NCBI GenBank assembly: GCA_029204225.1
Contig: CM055102.1
Coordinates: 8,939,456 to 9,003,455, forward strand
Origin: Diphasiastrum complanatum
Taxonomy: Eukaryota > Streptophyta > Lycopodiopsida > Lycopodiales > Lycopodiaceae
Direction: 5' to 3'
DNA length: 64,000 nt
Both the position numbers and the translations under genes were made by a program. Positions 10,291-21,110 of this stretch are shown here, piece after piece. The notes under the pieces are model-generated. The model did not search any database. It had not been told where the DNA came from and saw only the letters and a program-made list of their open reading frames with translations. Numbering within the stretch: position 1 is the stretch's first letter; every line of letters starts with the position of its first letter.

Positions 10291-11792
10291 TTTACTGTTA
10301 TAGAACCGAAGTTGTTTCAGTCTCTTCAAGGACTATATGAGTCTGATCCTTTTTTTACAAAGTATTGGCAACAAGTACATTCGGGGGTTGATTCAAGTTT
10401 GCAAGATTCCTCAAATCAGGGAAAGACTGAAACAAATTTCCTAATTTGAAACATGATTTTGTTTCGTAAAGGAAAGGTGTGTGTAGTGGAGAATGACACT
10501 GTAAGGGCCCAAATCTTGCATGAGTGTCATGATAGTCCATGCGCAGGACATCCGGGTATACAACGAACACTTGACTTAGTTCGAAGGCAATTTTGGTGGC
10601 CTAAGATGAAAAGTCAGGTAGAGGCCTATGTACTTAAATGTACTAAGTGCCAGTTAAATAAAGCAGAGAGGCTAAAAGCTAGTGGCCTATTACATCCTTT
10701 AGATATTCCTACCAGAAAGTGGAAAAATATATCTATGGATTTTGTGGTCGGGCTTCCACGTACAGGGAAGGGCCACGATTCGGTTTGGGTCATTGTTGAC
10801 AAACTTATGAAGTTTGCTCAATTTATCCCAACGAAAACTACTACTAAAGCTTCAGAACTAGCTCAACTGTTTGTTGAGAAGTTTTTTCAACAGTACGGGC
10901 TGCCTTGCGATATTGTTATGACCGTGACCCAAAATTCATTGGGAATTTTTGGCAAGCAGTATTTGAAAAGTTGGAAATAACTTTAAGTTTGAGTTCTACA
11001 TATCATTCGAAATTAGATGGTCAAACGGAAAGGACCAATCAGACAATGGAGGATATGCTTTGAGCATATGTGGGCCATCGATAGTCTGATTGGGAACAGT
11101 ACCTTCCACTGGTGGAATTTGTATATAATAGTGCAAAACATTCAGCGATCGGATTCAGCCCTTTCATGCTTATGTATGGTTTTCAACCTCGATCACCAAT
11201 TAGTGTTGGCATGAAAAACCTACGGGTGCAAGCCGCAGCTAATTTCCTTGCGGATATGCAAAAAATGTTACAACTGGCTAAAGATAGCATAAGAAGTGCA
11301 CAAGACAGGTCAAGGCACTATGCTGATCTATCTCGGAAGCACAAGGTATTCATGGTCAACAATTGGGTGTTTTTGAGAGTCCCTAGTCATGCTAGGGGCT
11401 TGAAAACTATTAAGTGTGCAAAGTTGGCACCTAGGTATTGCAGTCCTTTTAAGGTTATCCAAGTGATAAACAAGGTCGCATACAAACTAGACCTTCCAGC
11501 TAACGTTGGAATTCATCATGTTTTCCACGTTAGTAAGTTGAAACCCTCGTTGGGGATTGGGGAGACCCTGGTCCCTGTGGAAGATCTAGTGGAACTTCTT
11601 GGTGATGAGTCCGTGAGTGGACCACCTGAACCCGAGGCGATTGTTAATAGCTGGCAGAGAACTCTATAGAGTAGAGTTCTTTGGGAATTTTCAGTCAGGT
11701 GGACAGGCAAATCAGAAGAGGAGAATACCTGGAAAAAGGAGGCTGATCTCCAGAAGAATTTTCTAAATTTTTTCCTACAAGGAAAAATTTAA
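10291..11792 (+). pseudogene. Ty3-B integrase with GPY/F module and chromodomain
   Basis: The zinc domain has the H-x-H-x-C-x2-C pattern at about 10522-10660 (HECHDSPCAGHPGIQ, then CTKCQ). The first catalytic Asp sits in SMDFVVGLP (10732 on). The second Asp region is changed: IVMTVTQNSLG replaces the usual SDRDPKF text. A frameshift near 10980 leads to QTERTNQTMEDML, carrying the catalytic Glu. The frame 11112-11669 holds the GPY/F-like module (APRYCSPFKVIQV) and HHVFHVSKLKP. Beyond one TAG at 11667-11669 the same frame continues to TAA at 11790-11792 through LWEFSVRWTGKSEEENTW, a chromodomain. Chromodomain integrases define chromoviruses and bind histone marks to guide insertion. The copy is not functional. 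Confidence 0.88.
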
Positions 11793-11795
11793 GTT

Positions 11796-11808
11796 TAGGG
11801 GGAAGGAA
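11796..11808 (+). promoter_or_regulatory. Polypurine tract of Ty3-B
   Basis: Purine run AGGGGGAAGGAA abutting the TG of the 3' LTR. This is the plus-strand primer site of reverse transcription. Confidence 0.85.
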
Positions 11809-12792
11809 TGTTACATACCTATGTAGCTAGCAATACTTCAGACCCCTAATAGTCCATTTAGTGTTGAGGGCTAAATGGCAAGGTACCCTTAGGATTAAGG
11901 GTATGTGCCCTTGGATAAGGACAGGCATGTGACTATACCTTAGTTTGAGGTATGGAGTCACGTGACCCTTGGATAAGGGGTATCCTTAGTATTAAGTGTA
12001 GGTGCCTTAGATTAAGGTACTAGTGTCCTTGGTTAAGGGCAGGTAGGTGTTTATGCCTTGGATGGAGGTATGGAACCTAGAGAGGTGTTAGAAAGTCATT
12101 GGATGGCTATTTTTCTTAACTTTGGGCCTTAACCTTGAACCATATCACTTTATTGGTCTAGGATCAAAGTATACTTGCACAACTTGGGCAATGGGACCTA
12201 GTAGGAGGGCGCCCTTCTAAAGTGTCCATTGAGTTCCCAACTCCCACAAGAAAGGTATTCAAAGAGTCATAGGTTATGGAAGAAGTCTCTTGACATTCCA
12301 TAAGCGTATGGAGGCTCTTGGAGATTCTTTAACTCCTCTAGGCTTCTCTCTCTCTCATTGGATGAGCATGGAACTCCATAGTGCATTGGAGGGGTCCATG
12401 GGCCATCTATATGAGGGTAGTAGGGTGCCCATTGGGAGGGATAGATCTCTCTTGTTTGTTTTGCTTATGCTCTAGTGTTGCTACTAGTGTGTAGAGTGCT
12501 TTCTTGTGGTAGTATGCTTGAGGTCTGGATTTTGCTTATAGTATGGGACATAAGTAGGGTTTGAATCTTGAGTATGCTATTGTGTGTTGTGGTATGCTTG
12601 TGATTTGTTTATGGTTAGCAAGGGGGTGCTAGATAGGTCTTGCTTGGAGCTTGGATATAGCTATGGTTGGGTGGTGAATACTTGAGGCCAGCTTGTTATC
12701 TATCTTTGTGCTTAAAGAGTAGGGACACAGGTGGAGGAGAGATCCTTGCAGGCTTGCGGATCCTTACTTGCAGGTGGAGGCATCCTAGCTTG
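11809..12792 (+). repeat. 3' LTR of Ty3-B, end missing
   Basis: Aligns with 5274-6258 of the 5' LTR and then diverges after GCATCCTAGCTTG. The last roughly 90 bp present in the 5' LTR are absent, so the right end of the element was deleted or replaced. Confidence 0.9.
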
Positions 12793-14035
12793 CATCAAAG
12801 GAGATGAAGAGGATTAACATGTTGTCATGCAAAGATTCATTCCCATGAGAGTGAAAGCATAGTTCATAGCCAAGCACATGCTTATGATTCCACATCTAAC
12901 ACTTAGATTATCACTACAGTCATTAATACTACTCAAGAAATGATTAAGCTTACTTTTCTCTCTTTTCTCTCAAAAAAATTATAACAATGATTAATCCCAA
13001 CAATTTTATTTGAGAAGGCTATGGCGTGAATACCCATCACCTTAAACAAGGGGTTGACAAGATTCAGCCATTCAACCACCTTTCCAGTGCTAGGAAGTGC
13101 CATGTTGTCTGTTGATATTGGAACATCATGCAAGACTACAGAATGGGGTGAAATAGAAGTATTCGATTCAGTAGAAGACATGATGACAATAAGAAAATAG
13201 GTTATAATGAAAAGAAGAAGACTGGAAAGTGTATTAGAAGGCTGTTGGAAGTTTGAGGAAAGTTTGATCACGTGAAAAATCTGCAAGAGCTTCGCTAGAA
13301 CTGGCGAGAAACGAACTCAAAATTGGCCCTTTTTAATTCTGGACAAAAATTTGCAGGCATGTTTAGTATTGTAAAAATAGCTTCCAAAATTCTTGGCAAA
13401 GGTTTTTGACCAAGAAGATACCTCAGTGAAGATTCTGTAGGTATGGTGAAGGTTTTGTAGGTGGCAAAGATTAAACCCTCACCTAGGCGAAGGTCAAACC
13501 CTCGCCTAGGTGCATCCTTCGCCTAGGGCCTACATTTAATGACATTTTCCAGAATCTCAACCTTCGTCCAATCTAATTTTGGTGTTTTGAATCCATCTGT
13601 CAAGTTGGCAAAAATTTATAATGAGTGCAACATGCTCGGCGAAGGTTCTCAAAGTAACATAGCTCTGAACTGTTGTCTAGCAGTAAATTTTGTACTTTTT
13701 CTTCAAACCAACCTTCGCCCATAGCTCAATATAGGTAGATCTAAACCAACTCGACAAAGATTCATATGACTGTTTGAATGAATATATGACTAGAATAGTA
13801 ATTTTTTAAGTCATTTTTCATTTAGAATTGATTCTTAAAAATACTTTCCTTCGTTCTCTTTTTTTGATCTGATGACCTTATTAACTTTGCTCATCATTTT
13901 TTTCTTTTTATATTTTCATTTTTTTAATGGTCTTTTCCAAAAAAGACAAATACAACTAATCAAAACAACAAAATTGTAAAACAATTAAAGATAAAAGATC
14001 AAATCCTTGATCAAGCTGGGGGATCAGGCCACAAA
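12793..14035. other. No gene recognised; CTTCGCC-rich segment
   Basis: An open frame on the minus strand at 12933-13286 (117 codons) has a hydrophobic N-terminal stretch and a serine-rich segment but matches nothing I know. The part 13426-13727 holds seven scattered copies of ACCTTCGCC or its complement, including an inverted 12-bp pair (CCTAGGCGAAGG at 13482-13493 and its complement at 13516-13527). 13780-14035 is AT-rich with no signal. Confidence 0.4.
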
Positions 14036-15129
14036 AACTTACATAATCGGTTGCCATTCATAGGAGTACCAAATATTGTGCCATCTAGGTGTTCCAAGAC
14101 CACTGCTCCATAAGATAATATATCTTTGACTTTATATGATCTTCACCTATAGATTTCAACTTCCCTTTGATCAATTTCGTTTTCTACATCAAGGCAAGAT
14201 CTCCTTCCTTCAGATCCTTCTTATGTAATTGATGATCATGCCATGTCTTTTGACGAGCTTTCTCTACTGCTAGTGCATGAACTGGCATCAATCTAGTTTC
14301 ACAAAGTTTATGCAAAGCCTCGTGACAAAGCTGTCAAGATTTAGCATCACTCGCATTCGCGTAGTGATGGAACTAAAAAATCGATTGGCATAATTACATC
14401 CTGTCCATAAACAAGTTGAAATGACATCTGATTTGTACTAACTTTATAAGCTGTTCTAAATGCCCATAATGCTGCATGTAGTTTATGGAACGACTTGCTT
14501 CCACTGTTTTTGTCATAATTTTACAAAGAATCTTATTGGAAATTTTTGCTTGTCCATTACCCCTCGAATGATATGGAGTACTAAACCATCAACAGCAAAA
14601 AAGTCCTCCAATAGACACTTGATTGTCTCATTGACAAAATGCGTTCCTCTATCACTAACAATCCCATAGGACAACCAAATCGAACAATGACATTTTCATA
14701 AAAAAAATTTGTAGGAGATTTCGTGTTTGCTACACGAACTGGTCGTGCTTCAACTCACTTGGTCATATAATTTGTCGCTATGATAATATATCTAGCTATG
14801 TACATTTTTCCCCAGGATGAATAGGACCAACATAATCAAGTCTCCGTTTTTCAAACGGTACGTGTGCTAGAATTGGGTTTAAAGGCTTGTAATTTTGTTT
14901 CATAGGGGACGACATGCTTGTTGACATACATCACATGACTGAATATACGTCTCAGTATCTCTATGAAGTGTAGGCCACCAACACCCTGATTGCAAGTGAT
15001 ATCAGATGAAATATGTCCTCTTCCCATTCCATCATGAGAAAACATGATTACATCAGGCACTTCATGTGGCCAAACACATCTCCGTAGAATATCATCAGCT
15101 CCACAGCGATACAATTGACCAGCAATCAA
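14036..15129 (-). pseudogene. Ty3-C integrase remnant, Tat/Athila-like
   Basis: On the minus strand the frame 15129-14851 gives LYRCGADDILRRCVWPHE and VIMFSHDGMGRGHISSD, the H2C2-type zinc domain as written in plant Tat/Athila-like integrases. Next comes RLDYVGPIHPG (first Asp region) near 14830. The core continues in broken frames with VIVRFGCPMG near 14680. Near the low-coordinate end KEGDLALM and GAVVLEH-type text at about 14200-14090 matches the C-terminal part that follows the core. The domain order along the minus strand is normal. Stops and frameshifts are frequent. RT and RNase H are not seen next to it. Confidence 0.75.
14362..14576. repeat. Direct repeat, copy 1 (integrase core segment)
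   Basis: About 180-215 bp within the Ty3-C core, nearly identical to 15162-15356. The shared part runs from GTCCATAAACAAGTTGAAAT to CCATTACCCCTC and on to ATGATATGG. This copy lies in the correct place in the integrase. Confidence 0.9.
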
Positions 15130-15161
15130 TTGATAAGGTTGTTCTTTTAAGATTTCACGTC

Positions 15162-15356
15162 ATGATGGAACTAATCATCATGTCCATAAACAAGTTGAAA
15201 TGACATCTGATTTGTACTAACTTTATAAGCTGTTCTAAATGCCCATAATATTGCATGTAGTTTATGGAACGACTTGCATCCACTGTTTTTGTCATGATTC
15301 TACAAAGAATCTTATTGGAAGATTTTGCTTGTCCATTACCCCTCAGATGATATGGT
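15162..15356. repeat. Direct repeat, copy 2 (out of order)
   Basis: Second copy of the integrase core segment, placed upstream of the zinc domain on the minus strand and so out of order. It ends exactly where CACTA transposase sequence begins (15357), which makes this a rearrangement breakpoint. A short deletion distinguishes it from copy 1. Confidence 0.88.
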
Positions 15357-16740
15357 TGGAGCAGATGGATGTACTTGGTGCAAAATTTCAGTAACATAAA
15401 AGAGAAATTCATGTACTAACCATCCCTCTGGCATGCTACCTTCAGGCTTTGTCTTTTGACGCACAAAATCATTTAAGACTTTCATGTATCATTCCATAAA
15501 GGACATCCACCTAAAATGTCACAAATAGTTAAAAATAAGTATTTTTTTTATGAGTTCATGTATCAATTGATTTAGTTTAAATACACATGCAAAACAAAGT
15601 TTATGCACTTATACCTAGTGTGTACTAGACCAGCAATAGAAACTTCTTCAACCAAGGGCACCAATAAATGCACTTGCGAGTCCATGATGGAAGTCGGAAA
15701 ATATCTCTCAAACATGCACACAATCTCCACCATATCCTCATGTCTCTTGCAAAGATCCAACTCACAAATTTCTTTTGAACACATCCATCTGTGACATATT
15801 CGATTCATCTTATGTCTATTTGAATTTCCAGTCAGTAAATATTAAGTAAAAAAAATGTACCAAATACATGTAAATACATGACAATGATTGATAGTTTGTA
15901 TATGGTCTTACAAATATCTTTTGACAAGAATCCACGAATTGACAATAGATAGATGAATTGAATCATCTTTAGCAAATCATGAGATTTGAGACCTTGCAAC
16001 TTTCCATCCACTGTGAATGATGCCCGTAGAGAATGGGCAAAACCAATTGGTGTTCTAATGTCATGAATAATAGAGCGCACATGGTGAAGCTCCTCCTTAG
16101 TGAATGTCCAAGGTACTTTTGGACATGATCTTCACCATCCTATATCCAATATTTATTTTTGGTGTTTGATTCTTTTAGATCGTGCCTTGCAGCAATGGTA
16201 TCTTTTTCACCAATCAAGTGTTTCCAGATAGATTCACCCACATTTTTAAATATGTGCATGGGATCAAGTAGGTGATCAATCAAAAGATTATTCCAATATT
16301 CTAAACAATGAAATATAGATAATCTTTTCATACCATCGATTGGCTTTGTTTGAGATTCCTCCCATAGTTTTTGCCAATCTTCCATAGACATCCTCTTTGG
16401 AGACATCTCTCTCTCTCAACTCTTCCTCCAAAACTCTTCTATGAGGGTTTCTGAATGGATGGCCTTCATGCAAGTATTTATGATAATTTTCATAAATAGC
16501 TTTTTTGAGACTGTAAGAGTATCTTCCCACAAGATTTGGCCCACATTCGTCGTCTACGTCAGAAATTACGAGGATTATCGTCTCCAATGCTAAATGAGGA
16601 TGAAGAATCCTATATACCAAAACAACAACAAGTAGCTTGAAAAAATGCTTGATAAACATTTTCTCCCAATACTTGATAGATCTAAATGTTGCATGAATAT
16701 AAATTACCTCTTTGTTTAAAAAGTATGAACATAGCAATGT
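15357..16740 (-). pseudogene. CACTA (En/Spm) TNP2-type transposase remnant
   Basis: TNP2 transposases cut and paste CACTA elements. Reading the minus strand from 16737 downward: HEGHPFRNPHRR (the GHRR/HPFR region) at about 16450, and LEYWNNLLIDHLLDPMHIFK then NVGESIWKHLIGE at about 16310-16215, the core LDVMHIEKNV-like motif. Next come IGFAHSLRASFTVDGKLQGL then KSHDLLKMIQ at about 16055-15960. The DUF4218-like part follows (CKRHEDMVEIVCMFERYFP, 15745 on), then PEGSMPEGWLVHEFLFYV at about 15450-15395. Frames shift between these blocks and the strict family motifs are partly altered, so it is a fossil. Terminal CACTA repeats were not found. Confidence 0.82.
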
Positions 16741-17046
16741 ATCTATAAGACCATTCTTCTTTCCAACTTCTTAACATTCAATGAACTCAAAGAATTGCAT
16801 GCTTCTGCATATTTACATATTTATAAATTTCACATACATTAGCTTTCACTTATTATCTTATGTAAACATCTAGACAAATGACAATTGAGACTATACTTGA
16901 CAAATAATGCTCCTAACATTTGACATATTTAATGACACAAACCAAATACAAATAAGAATGCATGGATTATACATCTTTGCATATCAACAACATTTAAATA
17001 TTCACATTTTATTTATTGTCTTTTGCAAACATTTGGGTAGAGGATG

Positions 17047-17346
17047 GTTGAAACTATACTTAATCAACAATTCCTCCCCAACCTTGATAGATCTAGTGGC
17101 ACATATCATTACATAAGTGCCCTTTACATTCCTAGTAAAATATTCTTCTTTTCCATTGGTGCATTATTCAAAATCATATTTTGTCAGTAAAGAGTGGCCA
17201 ATGGAACTATTTATATATGCAGCAATGTTTCCATGCACATATGGACATCCATCAATGTATGTACAATTTGCCCTTGAGATGTTGCATCCTTGCATGCGTT
17301 GCTCCTCTAAAGAACAAACATTTGAATTTAAGCCATATACTTGCAT
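17047..17346 (-). pseudogene. SET-domain-like fragment
   Basis: The minus-strand frame from 17346 reads CTYIDGCPYVHGNIAAYIN, then SS, resembling the YIDA-GN-ARFINHS core of SET domain lysine methyltransferases. After an in-frame TAA at about 17167-17169 the same frame continues TYVMICATRSIKVGEELLIK, then YSF, resembling the ATRDI-GEEL-Y motif at the end of SET domains. Order and spacing of the two motifs fit a SET domain C-terminal half. The HSC cysteine and NC residues are not conserved here, and the stop breaks it. It lies next to the CACTA transposase on the same strand, so transposon capture of a gene fragment is possible. The assignment is by eye. Confidence 0.5.
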
Positions 17347-18124
<778 letters not shown>

Positions 18125-18333
18125 GAGTGAGTCTATTAGGGGTGATTGGATATGGAAATCAAAATTTCGAATTTAAATGCAATTTACTCCAATGGATTTC
18201 ACTATATTAGGGGTGATTAGATTTGAACTCATTATTTGTGTGTCCATTTTTTTGTGATTTAGACAAGGTAAATATACTTTCAAGATTCTTGACATTGGAC
18301 GAGAGTGACTCAATTTTTGTAGTGAAGATCTTT

Positions 18334-18430
18334 GTGGATTTTCCCTTTTAGAAGCAAGTGAGAGATTAACTTCATCTAATCACTATATTTGGATTTTTCC
18401 TTTTAGAAGCAAGTGAGAGATTGACTTCAA
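18334..18430. repeat. Pair of 38-bp direct repeats
   Basis: GGATTT-TCCCTTTTAGAAGC followed by AAGTGAGAGATTRACTTCA occurs twice, starting at about 18336 and 18392. A second short pair, ATTAGGGGTGATTRGAT, sits upstream at about 18136 and 18212. No gene is seen in 18120-18770. Confidence 0.8.
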
Positions 18431-18779
18431 AGTATCATGCCACTCATCCTATCACTCAATATTTATCATATCAAAGATTAAAGTATTTCCAAAGAACACT
18501 TTAAAGATTTTACCTCTCATATTCTCCGATCTTCTATGTGCACTCCATTAGCCCAGATATGATCGTTGACAGTCCTCCTTGTCCGAATTCTAAGGCCTTT
18601 GCATTGTGTGCATGTACATGGTATCCTCTCATCATATTCTGGTTGAAACTAGTCCAATAATCCAATTGCCAATGATAAGTTATATTGTAGCACAAATTCT
18701 TTTAGTGTCATTAATGTGAAAATTGACAAATTCTAGCATGTGACGAATTCTAACATGTGAGAAAAATTGACAAAATAGT

Positions 18780-18895
18780 CTTTGTACATTTAGTGCATTT
18801 GCAACCTTCATTTGTGATGAAGTGGTGTCTTGGCTTTCCAAAGAGCAATATACTATATCACAATCCTCAACTAAATTGGAGTACATCATTATTAC
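18780..18895 (+). pseudogene. Copia RNase H scrap
   Basis: The plus frame gives VVSWLSKEQYTISQSSTKLE, closely resembling the ISWLSKKQ-TISLSS-EAEY motif of copia RNase H found elsewhere in this window (for example 32793-33131 on the other strand). Only about 40 residues survive. The opposite-strand open frame 18680-19117 overlaps it and its lower half is the antisense of this motif. Its upper half (about 18930-19117, basic and serine-rich) is of unknown origin. Confidence 0.6.
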
Positions 18896-19192
18896 AAATA
18901 AAAAAATTATGACATTAATCAATATACATACATGTGATGGATCAATAGGCGGTCTACATCGACTGATGGAAGAGCTTGAAGATGAACCAGTCAATAGTTG
19001 TTTATTGTACTTTAGTCTTGCTTGCTCCTTTTTTCTGTGATAGAGCTCAATTCTTTTTTCTTTCTCTAAATCACGTGGAGGTACGATAATTTTTTTAGAA
19101 TTCATAATTCCAATCAAATGTCATTGTAAAAATAAAATTGCAAGAGAAATTATACAATCATATTCAACAACAAATAAGGTGCAATTGATGTC

Positions 19193-19197
19193 AATAT
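19193..19197. repeat. Target site duplication of Copia-1, left
   Basis: AATAT, repeated at 23770-23774 after the 3' LTR. Confidence 0.88.
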
Positions 19198-20023
19198 TGT
19201 GAGAAATTGGCAAAAATCTAGCTTGGTATTTTTTATGATAGAAGTTTGTAAGTGAATCTCACATGTGTGGAGGATGTTCCCACGTGTGGAGAATTGTAAA
19301 GTAAATCAAAATGTTTGATGTAGGGGTCTTATAGAATTTCATAGTCAAGCATTTAGGTGTAGGATGTTGATAGGGTCAAATTTGGCATAGATGGCAAATT
19401 ATCCATTTCCACTTGTAATGTCACTATTGAGCCAAAATAGAGTAGGAGGCCAAACTTGTGCCAATTAGAGTGTAGACAAGTGTAATGCTTTTGTTTGATG
19501 AAGTTTAAGAGGTCCAATAGGATTTAGAGGTGGAACCATGTGTGGTCGAATAGGAATTTGAGGTGTGCTTGAATATAGTCCAATAGAATTTAGAGGTGCA
19601 TGGATCAATGGTCCAATAGGATTAAGAGGTGGCAAAGTGTGATCCAATCATAGTTAAGCATAGTGGTAGCTCATGAATCTACTAATATCATTGTACTTCT
19701 CATTTGGATCTAATTAATTTGGTGATTTCATGGATTTTGTGAGTTATTGGATTTCTAGCTTTCTCTCTCTACCCGAGAGCTCATGATGCATTTTCTCTCT
19801 CTACCCGAGGAGAGCAGCTTGTTTTTACTTAGATTATTTTTTGAATACTTCCCACACATGTGAGTGAGAGTTGGAAGTGATTGAATGCATGTAGTAGTGT
19901 GTTTTTGCCATAGGATCTAAGATTGATCTTGAATCTCAATCTAGTCTTGATCTTGGTGCATCTACACACCTTAGGAGATCACAAGTACATGTTGTGGACA
20001 ATCCACACGTGTGAAATTCAACA
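19198..20023 (+). repeat. 5' LTR of Copia-1
   Basis: 826 bp, TGTGAGAAATTGGC to GTGAAATTCAACA. It contains a four-copy 33-bp repeat array at 19511-19642 and a CACACGTGTG palindrome at 20004-20013 just before the end. The minus-strand open frame over the array (19465-19647, with repeated PLNPIGP) is a by-product of the tandem repeat. Confidence 0.95.
19511..19642 (+). repeat. 4 x 33-bp tandem array in the Copia-1 LTR
   Basis: Units start at exactly 19511, 19544, 19577 and 19610 with core GGTCCAATAGGATTTAGAGG and variable tails. The same four units lie in the 3' LTR from 23257 (23257, 23290, 23323, 23356). Repeats in the U3 part of copia LTRs act as enhancers in some known plant elements; here that role is only inferred. 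Confidence 0.85.
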
Positions 20024-20035
20024 TGGTATCAGAGC
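20024..20035 (+). promoter_or_regulatory. Primer binding site of Copia-1
   Basis: TGGTATCAGAGC, exact, directly after the CA end of the LTR. Confidence 0.95.
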
Positions 20036-20244
20036 CTACCTAAGGTTACCATGCATTTTGATCCATACTCCATCATTTGATGTGAAGTAGATCTAATTTT
20101 GGAGAGATTGAGATAGCTAGTGAGAATCATCTCACAGTTTGTTGCAAGATCTTGCATAGCAGATGGTAGCACACCATTATTGGATCCTATAGTGAGAGAG
20201 AAGCAACATTTTTTGTTCATCACTTTTATTTATCTCCACTTTAC

Positions 20245-21110
20245 ATGACTTCAATGAGTTCATACTTGTTGCAACCAAGTGAGAGATTGTCTACTTCCAA
20301 TTATTCAATATGGAAGTTGAGGATGGAGTCCATCTTGATACTCCAAGATGTGATGGACATTGTACTTGGGATTGAGGAGGAGCCTCAAGTCCTTCAAGAA
20401 GTACAAAAATACAAGAAGAGAGCTAGGATGGCTCCCCACTACATTAAGATGAATGTCTCTAATGAGATATTGAGGGAGATTGGTGATTGTTCTACATCCA
20501 AGAAAGTTTGGGATTGTCTCAAGTCTATCTATGAGGCTAAGAACACCTCTAGGCTCCTCACTCTTAGAAATTAAATCTTCCAAAGTAGTCAAAAGAGTGA
20601 TGAGAGTGCATCTAATTATGTTTTGAGAGTCAAGGATATTCATAGGGAGCTTGCATGTATTGGTGACTCAATCAATCAAAGTGAGCTAGTCCAAGTCATT
20701 CTCAATGGCTTGAGAGATGAATATGACAACCTTGTCCAATCCTATGCCATTAAGGAGGAGCTACCAAGTTTGGAGGCCCTTCAAAGTGTGCTTATTTCTG
20801 AAGAATCAAGACAAGAGTACAAACTCTTGAGGATGGACAAGCTATCACTCAATCATGATGATGACAAAGTTCTATTTGCCAAGCACAAAGAGAGGAGTAA
20901 GAAGAAACACCATCACTTCTCTAATGACAAATCTAAAGACCAAGATGGAGAGGAGGAGGAGGATACCTCTCATGCTTCTACTTCAAATCTCAAGAAGAAG
21001 AAGATCAAGTGCTTTATTGTGACAAGAAAGGCCATTATGCCACCAATTGCTTCAAGAAGAAGAATCAACTCAATCAAGCCAACATCACCAATGAGAAAGA
21101 AGACTATATT
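20245..21110 (+). pseudogene. Copia-1 gag
   Basis: The frame from ATG 20245 reads MTSMSSYLLQPSERLSTSNY then SIWKLRMESILI, the start typical of this gag lineage (compare MATNGGYMLES in Copia-4). One TAA at 20572-20574 interrupts it; the same frame continues to 21008 through SELVQVILNGLRDEYDNL and a lysine- and acid-rich region. At the zinc knuckle one T is missing near 21010-21014, so the CCHC box (Cys, then YCDKKGHYATNC) is split between this frame and that of the next ORF. Gag builds the particle. Only two lesions affect it, so it decayed recently, unless gag is also supplied by other copies. Confidence 0.88.

Larger units (their letters stand above)
5274..12792 (+). mobile_element. Ty3-B, a chromovirus LTR retrotransposon
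   Basis: This is a copy-and-paste element with 5' LTR, primer site, gag, protease, RT, RNase H, integrase with chromodomain, polypurine tract and 3' LTR, in Ty3/gypsy order. The LTRs share the TGTTACATACCTATGTA start and stay alignable for about 985 bp, differing by a few percent by eye. The 3' LTR stops about 90 bp short of the length of the 5' LTR. No target duplication can be matched, because the sequence after 12792 does not continue the disrupted Ty3-A integrase. Coding frames carry multiple stops and frameshifts, so the copy is dead though full in plan. Its age is intermediate: older than Copia-4, younger than its host Ty3-A. Confidence 0.92.

Noticed and set aside
18680-19117. 145-codon minus-strand frame as a gene
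   Set aside because: Its lower half is the antisense of a copia RNase H motif on the plus strand. The basic serine-rich upper half matches nothing I recognise.
19465-19647. Minus-strand frame with repeated PLNPIGP (and its copy at 23211-23393)
   Set aside because: It is the translation of the 33-bp LTR repeat. A period divisible by three keeps the frame open, so it is not evidence for a protein.
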